A stretch of 64,000 nt of DNA, taken from assembly GCA_947561395.2 (NCBI GenBank), contig OX387193.1, positions 36,344,255-36,408,254 of the forward strand, given 5' to 3'. This document shows positions 49,338 to 59,726 of this stretch, piece after piece. The notes beneath the pieces were generated by a model, which was not told where the DNA came from, made no database searches, and worked only from the letters and a program-made list of their open reading frames with translations. The DNA is from Buxus sempervirens. Lineage: Eukaryota; Streptophyta; Magnoliopsida; Buxales; Buxaceae. The first letter of the stretch is position 1; every line of letters begins with the position of its first letter. The position numbers were made by a program, and so were the translations under genes.

Positions 49338-50040
49338 GGGTGATCTGAGTCTGATTGGGCAGGCCCCATTGGAAGGCCTGCGGATCCCTTGGTGGGCTTG
49401 GTTAAGCCCACGTGTTCCCTTGGTGGGCCTCAGTCTAAACCTGAGAGGCCCTTTGGGTTTTGGCTCAATGAATTGATTTTATTTGAATTTCAGGTTTCAT
49501 TAAATTTGATTTATATGCAAAAGTGGGCTGGGATTGCTTTGTGGGCCCCTGAGTGGGCCACACAGTTGGTTGCCAAGTGATTGTGATTATCTTTATTTAT
49601 TTGTGCCAAAGTGGGCTAGGAATGGGCTTGGGACCCATTACCTAGATTTGGGTTTGAAAGCCCAAGGCCATAGTGGATTAGGGCTTTGGACCCTATCCTT
49701 TGGTTTTGTGGGCTTCCCTTGAAGGGAGATGGGCCCGATAGGCCCAAGCCCAAGTCACGGCCAAACCAGACCTAAACTAGCAAGCATGCTTCAATTTGGG
49801 CTTTGGTGGGCCTCACATGGTTTGGCCCACTGGATTGATTTACTCTGCTTATTTAAGATGATATGAGTTTGTTGGGCTTGGTGGGCCCCGTTGGAAGGCC
49901 CACTGCAAATCAAATTGGACCGGGTCGGTCCATAGCCCATCTTGGGTTTCCGGTTGACTCGGAAACCCTTCTGGTTCGTCTGGCTTGATCAAACAAACCC
50001 AAAAAATGGGACAATATCGCAAAAATAACAAAAGTGACAT

Positions 50041-50165
50041 TCTGGCAGTGTAGCCGGCCTGAGATGCCGGTTACACACAGGGCACAGTGTATCCGGCATC
50101 TTTTGCCGGCTACACATGGGGCTCTGTTGATCCGACCTGAGTTGCCGGATCAACATACCGAAGCC
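50041..50165 (-). repeat. CCGGCA/TGCCGG palindromes, distal cluster of LTR A
   Basis: Three imperfect inverted repeats (TGTAGCCGGC..GCCGGTTACA, TGTATCCGGCA..GCCGGCTACA, TGATCCG..CCGGATCAA). They lie about 1.2 kb downstream of the TATA box in LTR A's sense direction. Confidence 0.85.
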
Positions 50166-51321
50166 CTTTTTTCGGATTTTTTGCATTGGGGTTAGTTTTT
50201 AGGCCTCTTGGGGTGTTCCAGGGATTGTGTGGGCTCCTGTGTTAGCCCACATTGGTTCAGCTGAGAGGGAATGCCCCAATTTTGCCTTCTTTTGGGACTT
50301 GGAGGGTTCAAGCAAGGAGGAGGAGGCTTAAGGTCTTGCCTCCTCTCATTTGAACCCAACTCTAGCAATCACGCAAGGGCCTTGATGTTCCTGTTTGGTT
50401 TTCACAAACTCCGCATAACAGCAAACTAATAAGATGAAGCGAAGACAGTAAACTAATCCCAATAGACATGCTTTTGAACCATGGAGAATATGCGTGCATT
50501 CTTATGTGTTGTGAGCATGAAAAGTGAAAGGCTTGTGGGTGTGCTCGTGCGTGCCCTGAGATGGCTAACGACTCAAGCATGCATAATGGCCTAGCCTAGC
50601 TCTAGTGGATGTGTGAAGGTGTGCATGCACGCATACCTTAGAGGCTACCAAAAATATACAAAAATCAAGTTTACACGGAAATAAAGGAATCAAGGGAAGA
50701 AGGGATAAAGGAGGGCTTATGATGGGATACATGAGAGTCACGAAATGGGGGAACAAACTCCCCCTTCAAATGAGACAAATCCACGGCAAGCCAGTGTATA
50801 AAGGGCTTTTAAAAGTGAGCAAGATCACCTCTTCATCCTCCCATGGAGCCATCTACATACTCTCCCCTTACCACAGGAGTTTCCACGTCCAATACGAAGG
50901 AGAAAGGAGGGGTGAAAAGACGCTACTCATGCCAAAAGATAGAGGGAAATACCATGCAAAGGATGATGGACATACAACATGCTTGAAATAAACCTCTTTT
51001 TATTTATGTTGAACAAAATGCCATAGAAAACATTACCTTGGGGTTAGATCCTTGGAATGAGGTGTGTTGAGCCTCCTTGGAGTGGAGGAAACCGCTGGAG
51101 CTCCTCCTTTTGGCACCAACAGCAAACAGTCCTCCCTTGGCTTGGGTGAAAAATGGAGAAGAAGAAGGAAGGAGAGAAGGAGAGAGCCTTGAGGTTGAGC
51201 TTGGAGAGTTTTGGGGAGCCAAAGAGGGGTAAGAAGAGGAGGTTTCGGAGCTGGAACAGAGGGGGAAGAAAGGTGGAAGCAAGCAAAAAGAGGCCAACCC
51301 CGGAAATGGGGCTGCTGTTGC

Positions 51322-51330
51322 CTTTTTATA
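51322..51330 (-). promoter_or_regulatory. TATA box of LTR A
   Basis: TATAAAAAG on the minus strand, directly after the palindrome cluster at 51342-51592. Confidence 0.6.
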
Positions 51331-51341
51331 GAAAACTTAAT

Positions 51342-51592
51342 GTATCCGGCATTTAATGCCGGATACACTACATTTCCTTTGTATCCGGCATATTATGCCG
51401 GATACACTGCACTTCCTTTGTATCCGGCATATTATATCGGATACAAAACATAATAATTTCGAAAATTAAATGCCGCCGCGAATTTGTCGGCGAATCGGCG
51501 CGAATCTCGCCGAGCAAATCTTTGTATCCGACATTTGAGTCCGGATATGAAGAGGAGCAAGTGTATCCGGCATATTTGATCGGATACAAATC
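51342..51592 (-). repeat. CCGGCA/TGCCGG palindromes upstream of TATA in LTR A
   Basis: Five units of type GTATCCGGCATATTATGCCGGATAC (perfect or nearly so) with TTTCCTTT-like spacers between the first ones. They end next to the TATA box. Confidence 0.88.
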
Positions 51593-52490
51593 GAAAAATT
51601 ACAGATTTGTCCCTCGACTTGACCGATTCGACCGATTTGACACTTTTGGATATCTATGGATTGCCCCCTGCGAATTTTGGTTTGGTCCCTGAGATATTTG
51701 ATGATTTTTGGATATTTGAGATTTAGTCCCTGAGATATTTCGCTGCATTCATCGCCACGTGCGCAGTTTCTTCACCACGTGTGCAGTTTTCGGTTTTGCT
51801 GCGTGGAAACTTCGACAGCTTATATCTCCCTCATCCGAACTCCGATTTGAGCAAACTCAGTTGCGTTATACTCGTATCGGAGCCCTCTATCCAATGACAT
51901 AGGGCTAAGTACCTGGTTCGGGGTTCAAAAAAAGTCAACTTTCGGCTCACCCTCAAGTTTGACCGGCCCACAGAACCTTCATCCGGACTCTGATTCCAGC
52001 AAACTCAGTTGCGTTGGACTCGTGTCAGGATTCTCTATCCATTGAGATAAAGCAAGGCAGCCAATTATCACTTGATCAAAAGGTCAAATTTTTGCCCCTT
52101 AGGGTCTTGAGCTATTTTGTTGTTTTTTAGCACATTTTTTCTCTTTTATTTGGTTTGATCAAAATTTGGGTGCTTACAAGAGTAGAAGAAGGAAACTGAG
52201 AAAGTTGCTGTTCTTGAAGAGATCCACATCCAGAAGGTCTTGTGTTTCAGAAGAAGAAGGGATCAGAACTTATACTAAGAGGATAGAGGAGGAAGAAGGA
52301 AACTTGGAATGAACAGAGGTAGGTAGCAAACTTGTTTAGTCGATATTGCGTTTTATTGTGGTTTGACTGTTCTATATGTTTTGGAAGTATTGAATATATG
52401 TTTTTGAAGATATTAGAGATGATTAGAGGTATAGAATGTTGTTTGTTGCATAAAAACTTGTTTCGAAGGTTGGAATTAGCTACTGTTTGT

Positions 52491-52733
52491 CGAGCGCTTA
52501 ACATGATCGCCTGAGCATTTTGGTCGAGTGGCTTGCCTGTGTGTTTTAGAAACACAGTCGTCCAACTGATCGCCTAAGCGACCAAGGTTGAGCGACAGTT
52601 GAAAAGATTGATTTTTAGATAGGTCGCCTATTAGATTGCCTAAGCGCCTATGTCGAGCGACCGTTTGATTTTTCAGATTTATTTAATATATGATTGCCCA
52701 ACCAAGTCGCCTAAGCGACGGGGTCGAGCGACC
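52491..52733 (+). repeat. CGCCTAAGCGAC cluster in LTR G
   Basis: Four to five units with GTCGCCTAAGCGAC-like palindromes followed by GTCGAGCGAC. The composition is unlike its AT-rich surroundings. Confidence 0.75.
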
Positions 52734-53017
52734 AATACAGAAATCGGATTTTTCTGAATTTGAAGAGTTATTTAAATACAAAAAATGATGTTAAATATCT
52801 GAACCAACAGATATTAAGTGTTTATAGTTGTTTTCAATGATCTTTTGTATTAAAAACAAATTGATGAGTGATTTATGTTTGTTTGCAAAAATGTGGTCTT
52901 ACTTTGGAAATAAAAGGATTTTTGGGCTATTTCAAAATATGATTTGAGTTGATTGAAAATTCTTACTCAGTAAAATATATTGTAAAGTATCTTGATTTTT
53001 GAACTTTAGAAGAACTT

Positions 53018-54330
53018 TGTAGCGCCCCGGATCCGAGTTGTTCATTAAAGATATCACTCGTCTCACGGTAACACTATGCATGAGCCCATAGCAAACCAAT
53101 GCCATAATATAATTCAACAATTATATCAATATGAAAGTACGGAACAAAGAGAAATAAAACCAACTAATCTAAATCTTTATTACTTCAAAATAAAAGTGCT
53201 AATGATCCTTAAAATGAACTTCTCAATTCAATACATCAAATTTGAAATTTTAAAATGCAATTACCTATTCTAGACACTTCTCAAACCTACTAAAAAGAAA
53301 TAACTTCTAAACAAATCTTCTAATAGAATATAAAAGAAAACTAATAATCCATAAGGTGCTCATCAAGGTCCTTTGCTGTAACCTCTGTATTATCTATCCC
53401 AACTTGCATGTCCTCTCCAAGAGTATCTGAAAACAAATAGTGAAAACAAGGGTGAGATGTAAAATCTCAGCAACTAGCAACATGTATGCTATAAAACAAT
53501 CCATATAATTTATAAACCATTTCCATGAGGTACAATGAATAAACCAAAGTACATAATCCAGAAAATACAATAATAAGTCCAAAATCCAAAACCAACATAA
53601 TATTCACACAACAAGCCACACAATTGTGGCATCACAAGACTCTTGAAAACAATACATCTTTGAAAAGCTAAATGCTTGAGTCAAGGGTTGCCACCTCACG
53701 GCTTAGGTGTGAGCTGAGATACACAGACATTGACTAATTGCAAATCACCCATCCGAAATACACGGAGGGTTGGCACGTACAATCCAATCAACTGCAACAA
53801 CGTAGGAATACCAAACCAAGATACATGGTGGGTAACGCAAAATAACCACATCGAAATACACGACGGGTGGGATTACTACAGCACGACCAAATATAGGAAG
53901 GCATCATTGAGATACATGATGCGAGAATAATGTGAAACATGTTTAACTAAACGAAGAAAATACTATTCTCACTCCTAACTAGACTATGGATCCATAACAA
54001 GCTATGCCCATTAGACACAAGGCAATCAAATATTCAAACATGTTATTTTACATACCATAAACACCATCAATAATCCATAAATCAACTCCAAGATACATGG
54101 AGGAAATCGTACACGGAGGAAAATAATAACAATAATAATCCACAAGTCAACTCTAAGATACATGGAGGAAATCCAAGTCTCAAACCCAAGCTACATGAGT
54201 GAGAAATTTATCACTTCTAGGTACACGGAGGAAAATAATAACAATTCTACCTTAACAATCATGAAAACATCTTTAGGTAGGTTAAATACAAGTGTATGAA
54301 CCAATAAAATCAAACCAAGTTGAAAGGTGC
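53018..54330 (-). mobile_element. LTR H, reversed, related to LTR E
   Basis: It begins TGTAGCGCCCCGGATCC, the reverse complement of the 3' end of LTR E (GGATCCGGGGCGTTACA) with one mismatch. AAATCTCAGCAACTAGCA corresponds to the GCTACTTGCTGAGAT segment of E (~59045). Spaced copies of GATACA(C/T)GGAGG occur at 53740-54240. The right end is lost near the LINE. Confidence 0.65.
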
Positions 54331-54564
54331 GCTAACAAAAAACCGTTCTCAAGAGAAGGTGCGCTAAGTTGGAGAGATAGCCCCCTTCCCCAAAATGCCT
54401 TTCCCTGTGGCCCCGCATGAAACTCTTCTAATCTAGCCGTCGTCCCCCATCCCCCCTCGGTGTCTGGGATTCTCTCTGATTTAGTCGGGTTCCTTGGGCT
54501 TTGGCTTTACTGGTTCAGCTTGTGCGTTTTTGGTGGTTTCTCTGCCCTTCCCTGCCCTATCTCC

Positions 54565-55615
54565 ATGGAAGATCTGACAAAAACCTTAAAAACCTCTTCA
54601 TTCCTCCTAGGCCTAATAAGATTTTCAAACTCGATGTCGCTGATAGAAAGCAAATAGACAAAAAATGGCAGCACCTGGTTCTCTGTGAAACTTGTGATGA
54701 AGATTTTCAAATCAACTCCTTCTGCAACTCCTGTAGTCGTCTGTGGAAGGACATCCCTTTGAGTAAATGCCTCAAGGTGGTGTCGCGGCGCTTCCTCATT
54801 GGTTTCGTGACTAAATAAGAGAAGCATCGGGTCCTGTAGAACCAACAGTGGGTCGTCAACTCGTCTCTCCTCTTGATGAAGGATATCACTGAAGAAGAGG
54901 ATGCCCCTAATCTCATCTTTCAACATATCATCATGTGGATGAGAGTCCTCAATCTTCCCAAGAAATTCCACGATGACATTCTACTAAAGAATCTCTCCTC
55001 TGTGTTTGGTATCGGTCTTGATACTGAGATCGACCACGAAGATCTTAACTCCACTTTCACCTCCATTAAAGTCCAACTTCCTTTACATCTTCCCAACCCT
55101 TTTGGTATTTTCTTTGAGGTCAAGCCAAGGTTTAATATTTGGCTCGACTTCAAGTTTGAAAATTTGCCTGCTTATTGCTTTTCCTGTGGTATTATCGGTC
55201 ACTCCATTCTTAAATGTTCCAATCCTTTTGTGGCTAATGCTTCTTGTTTAGATGTTGATCACTGCAGGAAATATCATGAGGAGCTCGCCATTCCCATGAG
55301 GCGTAGAACAAATCCTCTGTCTAAGGCCGCCATTAAAACAAGCTCCAAGCCCCTAACTCGGCCGAGTCCTGGTCTGTCTGACTCGGGGACGGCTCAGTTG
55401 CGTACCCCCAAGGTTGCGTGTCAAATCCTGACACTTCTGAGATGGGTGGTGGCAGTATTGTGTCTAATGGGGCTGCCAGTCTTGCGTCTGATGGCCGAGC
55501 TAATTTGGACAGAGAGATTATGACGAATCCCAACGGCAACATCCACTTCCTCAACGGTGCTAATTGGCAAGGCCCAAATATGCTCGTGTTGAACTTCTTC
55601 AAGTTTGGGGCCCGA
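54565..55615 (+). pseudogene. LINE ORF1 (DUF4283-like RNA-binding protein), N-terminal part
   Basis: It reads MEDLTKTLK from 54565, then changes frame at least twice. Segments with LKVVSRRFLIGFVTK and a later hydrophobic WMRVLNLP stretch resemble the DUF4283 region of plant LINE ORF1. A CCHC knuckle CFSCGIIGHSILKC lies at about 55176-55217. Stops at about 54655, 54816 and 55521. After the LTR E insertion, the reading frame resumes at 59404. Confidence 0.75.
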
Positions 55616-56489
55616 TGTAAAACCCCAGAATTCAGAATTTTAATTGGAGGAAAATATTTAGAAATTTTAATAATTATTTTGGTGGAATTTCAGGTGGATA
55701 TTTTGCAAGGGCATTTGGGGAATTTCAGAAAATTTGAAATTGTATAAGCTAGGTTAAGTGAAGTTACATTTTAATTTCAATTGTCAAGAAATATTAATTG
55801 GGGAACTTTATTAAATATGAGTAAGTAGTGAGGTTGTATTTGTTTAGTGGCTAATTAGGGAATCAAGGGTTAATGTGTTGTGGTGTAGGAAGTTAGGTGG
55901 GGAAGCACTACAGTAGATCATTATGAGGGAGCTGAAGGGTTGAGCACATGAAGGGTTGCTCGATGAGAGCTGCTGGAGGTTGGCTTTTGAACTCCCATTT
56001 GCTGCTGGGGAAAGGGGCGTTTGGAGTGCCATTTGATTGCTGGAGAAGGAGCAGCAGAAGGTTGGTTGATTCAAAAAACCTGATTGAAGATTTGAAGTTG
56101 TGAAGAGAGCTTGTTCATCAAGGGAGCACGTCCAAAATCTGGTCATTCATACTCTTCCCCATTCCTCATTTCAGATTGGGTAAGAATCGTTCATTGTTGT
56201 TTTAGTTGTTTGAGGTTAGGTTATATCAAGTTTCATTAGAAAGTATGAGCCATGCGATAAGATCATAGTTCTGAAATTTTTCTGCAGCAATTTCTCAGAT
56301 TGTGGAGGGGTTTTGGTCGTAGAGATCTGCTGATTTTTATTGTTGGTGTTACTAAAGTTGGATTTCCAGAAAATATAAGGCAAGTAGCACCTTCTAAAAT
56401 TATGGTTTTAGTATGAGTTGGGATCATCTAAAGAGCTAGACGAAATGCTGTTTTTTTTCTTCTGTTTTTTTTTTCTGTACCTAAATGGG

Positions 56490-56790
56490 TTATTAACTTC
56501 AGATTCATTAACTTCAAATTATGGGTTCAGATTTATTAACTTCAGAAATAGGTTATTAACTTCAGATTAGGAGTTCTCAGAAATGGGTTATTAAATTCAG
56601 ATTATTAACTTAAATTTAGATTATATGAGTTGTAACTTAAATTCAGATTATTAAGTTCAGATTATGAGTTCTTAGAAATGGGTTATTAACTTCAGATTTG
56701 TTAACTTCAGATTATGAGTTCAGATTTATTAACTTCAGATTATGAGTTCAAATTTATTAACTTTAGATTTATTAAACTTCAAATTTATGA
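56490..56790 (+). repeat. AT-rich minisatellite in LTR E
   Basis: About ten irregular copies of TTATTAACTTCAGATT(ATGAGTTCAGA). Confidence 0.85.
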
Positions 56791-58689
56791 GTTTAGATTA
56801 AAGTCGATTGTGTTTATATGGGTTATTTAGATCTTAAGTGAAGTGCTGGAAGTGTTTTGAAGGATTAGAATTTGTTCAGTCCTAAAGCATTTTTCATTTG
56901 CAACAAGTTACAGGTTTGTGGGAGACTATGTTGGGCGTGTAAGCTAGGAGAATGGTTAAACCTGTTTAGACTAATTTCGGATGTGTTGATCTGAGTCATT
57001 TATATTCTATGTGTTGTGATAAAAGTGGTCTAGAGGATTGATATTGGTTCAGTCCTGGAGATATTGGAAGTGGTGCAAGTTGGAAATACATGATAAAAAT
57101 TCTTCAGCATCTAAGGTAGATGGTTTTAAACTTAAATTTGGGTCAAGTTTATTTAGTTATTTCACTTGAGTGATTCAAGAATTAACCAAGTAGTTTAGAA
57201 CTATTAGAAGCCTATGGTAATTAGTTTTGATAATAAAGTTTATGAAGTAAATGATATTGGGATCATTTAGAAGAAGTTATCAAATCTGAATTCTTGTGCA
57301 TAGAGGATTGGCATTTGTTTCATACTAGGTGCAACGGATTAATTAGTTGAGTTTTAAGTCTTCTCATCATATTCAATTTAGGGTCATTTAACTTTCAAGT
57401 GTTATTAGAAATTTATTGTGGATAAATTGATAAAATGGACTGAGAGAATTGTTATGAAGCATGATAGCAAATGCACCTGATTTTCTGCAGCATGTGGTCT
57501 CTTTGAAATTATCTTGTGCCAAGCATATTTTACTTCTTTACCTAAGTTAGTCAAGGTAATTGGGACTCAAGAGCTGTTAGATTTATATGGAGATCAGATT
57601 TATCAAAATAGATTAAGAGTTTTGTTGAGAGACATAATACCAAAGAATGAAATAAATTTCTGCAGCACATTAGTTGGAATTCTTTGATTTTATCTTGTGT
57701 TTATTCCTTAGTTGATTCACTCAAGTTATTCAAGGATTAAACAGGGATTCCAAAACTAATAGAAACTTATGGAATTTAATTTGACAATAAAGTTAAGGAG
57801 AAATTGACATTGGGAATGTATATATGGAAAAAGTTAGCAATCTGAATTCTTACAATTAGAGGATTGAGATGAATTAAAGAATAGCATGGATCAAGTTAAA
57901 TTTCTGCAGCCTATATTAGAGTCTTTCTTATGCTGATTTTGGGTTTCAACTTGAGTTCTAACTTGATAAACCTACTTAATTAAGTTAGTTGGGCTTCAAA
58001 TAGCATTCAAGAATTACTAGAACCTCATGGGAAATAAGTAAATGATATTTATTAGAGGATCGTTGCAATTTAAATACAAGCATGTATACTATATATTCTA
58101 CAGCTTGTAAATATGAACCACATTGTGCAAGTTGTGTTCTAGCCTATGGTATCTTTTCCCCTGAGATATTCAAGACGAAATTGGTATTAGGGAGCTACAT
58201 AAAAATTTCAGTTAGGACTAAATTAAAATATGAGTTAGAGAATTATAAGTGAAAATCTATATGTGGTGGTCGCTAGCAAAAGTAAGTACGGTAAATCAAA
58301 GCGATTATTAGAATTGTCTATTGATATGAACTTAAGGCTCTTATTGAATTATTGAATTTCTTTTACCACTTCTGAATTTTCTGAAATGCCATTATGATCT
58401 GAAGGGTTTGAATTGGCTTGGTTATTATTTATGGTTAAAGTGTGAGGTATTCTCCTTGTATATACTAATTGCTGAAATATTTTACTGTTGAATGAACTTG
58501 GTGGCTATTTGATCTAAATTGGTATGGTTAGTTATAAAAATGACTGAAATTGCATTGAACATGATTTTAAGTTGTTTTGCAAACTATATATATATTAAAT
58601 TGCTAAAGTATTAAGGGTGAGACCTAGTGTGGATCCACAGTCGAGTTGTAAGTGAATTTTGTACATTTTGTTTGGATTAAGTTTAGGGT

Positions 58690-58805
58690 TCCTTAGTGCA
58701 TTTCCTCCATGATGGAGAGGCCTTCCATGAGGGAAGTGCTGCAGCAACTCCCTTTCCACCATGAGGGTGAGGTCACACGAGTATTTCCGCCATGAGGGCG
58801 ACGAA
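58690..58805 (+). repeat. CCATGAGGG/CCTCATGG motifs in LTR E
   Basis: Four copies of CCATGA(G/T)GG(A/G/C) in about 115 bp, with inverted partners (CCTCCATGATGGAGAGG). The motif is shared with the reversed fragment at 43690-44100. Confidence 0.65.
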
Positions 58806-59403
58806 TTGGTTTGTTTGAGCTGTTGCAGTATGTCGACTGGATTGTTTGGAACACTAGTGTTTAGTCACACAAAATAGACAAACTTCAGGAATCTTAATAT
58901 ATATATATATTGTATTTTGAATATGATTTTGTTATCGAGTATAATTGTCGAGATTAGTCGGATTAATCGAGGCTAACCGTAAACTTAATTGATTACAACT
59001 TATGCATGGTTTAGAATTTTTATAACTGTATTTTGTGCATGCATTGCTACTTGCTGAGATATTCGTATCTCCCTATTTTGTTTTGTTTTCAAATCTCGGT
59101 GAGGACGATACCGGGGGTGTTGATATTCCGGCGGACTATCCGGAGTATCGTGAGGAGGACTATTTTGCTAAGTAGAGACTTGTAGTTGTCTGGTTTATTT
59201 TGGATATTGTGAGCTGCTTATGATTATTGTACTTCATGGTTGGATGGTGATTGGGAACCTTTAGTGAACCTTTATATCTGAAATTGAATTTTTTTGTTCA
59301 TTTATTTCATGTTTCTTATACTCTGCTAGGATCCTGTGAATTTTAGTTAACCTTCGGATACAAGTTATAGTTATTTCACATAACCAGGATCCGGGGCGTT
59401 ACA

Positions 59404-59726
59404 CCCATTCCGAAAGCCCAAGTCCAGGTATATCCCTCCACTTATCCCCCCATCTTACTATCCATGACCTGGGCCCTGAAGCTTCCTTTAGCCGTAGGAA
59501 ATCCTCCCTTATGGGCCAAACCAAATCCAAAAGCCTGGTCCTTAATAATTCCCATCCCAAAATCAGAGAGAATCCTTATCTTGACCGTGAGGGGTTGGGG
59601 GCCCACATGCCTTCTAAAAAGCGTAAGGCATCCCTCCAAATTTCTAAAATTTGCTCCACCTATGATCCCTCTCTTCCCCGTGCTCTGTCTCCTATGGGTC
59701 TCCCCCCGGGGGAATCCAAACCATGA
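59404..59726 (+). pseudogene. LINE ORF1, C-terminal part
   Basis: Frame open from the LTR E edge to TGA at 59724-59726, Ser/Pro/Lys-rich with PSKKRKAS. Its stop overlaps the ATG of ORF2 as ATGA. Confidence 0.65.

Larger units (their letters stand above)
44747..52178 (-). mobile_element. solo LTR A (Tat family), carrying LTRs B and C
   Basis: Its ends are TGTGCGCAC at 44747 and TGCTTACA at 52178, i.e. TG...CA read on either strand, and its sequence matches Tat-type LTRs in minus orientation. Flanks AGAGG (44742-44746) and AGAGT (52179-52183) are a target duplication with one mismatch. Without the two insertions and their duplications it is about 3.2 kb. No internal coding region is left. Confidence 0.82.
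44398..53017 (+). mobile_element. LTR G, split by solo LTR A
   Basis: It starts TGTAAGGCCTCG at 44398, a beginning shared in style with LTRs E (55616) and F (62044). The left part is 44398-44746 and the right part 52179-53017, separated by LTR A. It contains a perfect palindrome GTATACGA-CTAA-TCGTATAC (44669-44688) and a cluster of CGCCTAAGCGAC motifs (52491-52733). The 3' end is not clear, since reversed LTR H begins at 53018. Confidence 0.55.
55616..59403 (+). mobile_element. large solo LTR E (3788 bp) inside the LINE
   Basis: It starts TGTAAAACCCC and ends GGGGCGTTACA, near-perfect inverted ends. Flanks are CCCGA (left) and CCCAT (right): the right copy continues the LINE reading frame, so I take CCCAT as the original target and the left copy as mutated. 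No coding domain. LTR size and ends are like Ty3/gypsy LTRs of the Tekay/Del kind, but this is a guess. Confidence 0.62.

Noticed and set aside
55616..59403. LTR E as a DNA transposon with terminal inverted repeats
   Set aside because: The ends begin TG and end CA, related LTRs (F, G, H) share them, and there is no transposase; a solo LTR is simpler, although the target duplication is imperfect.
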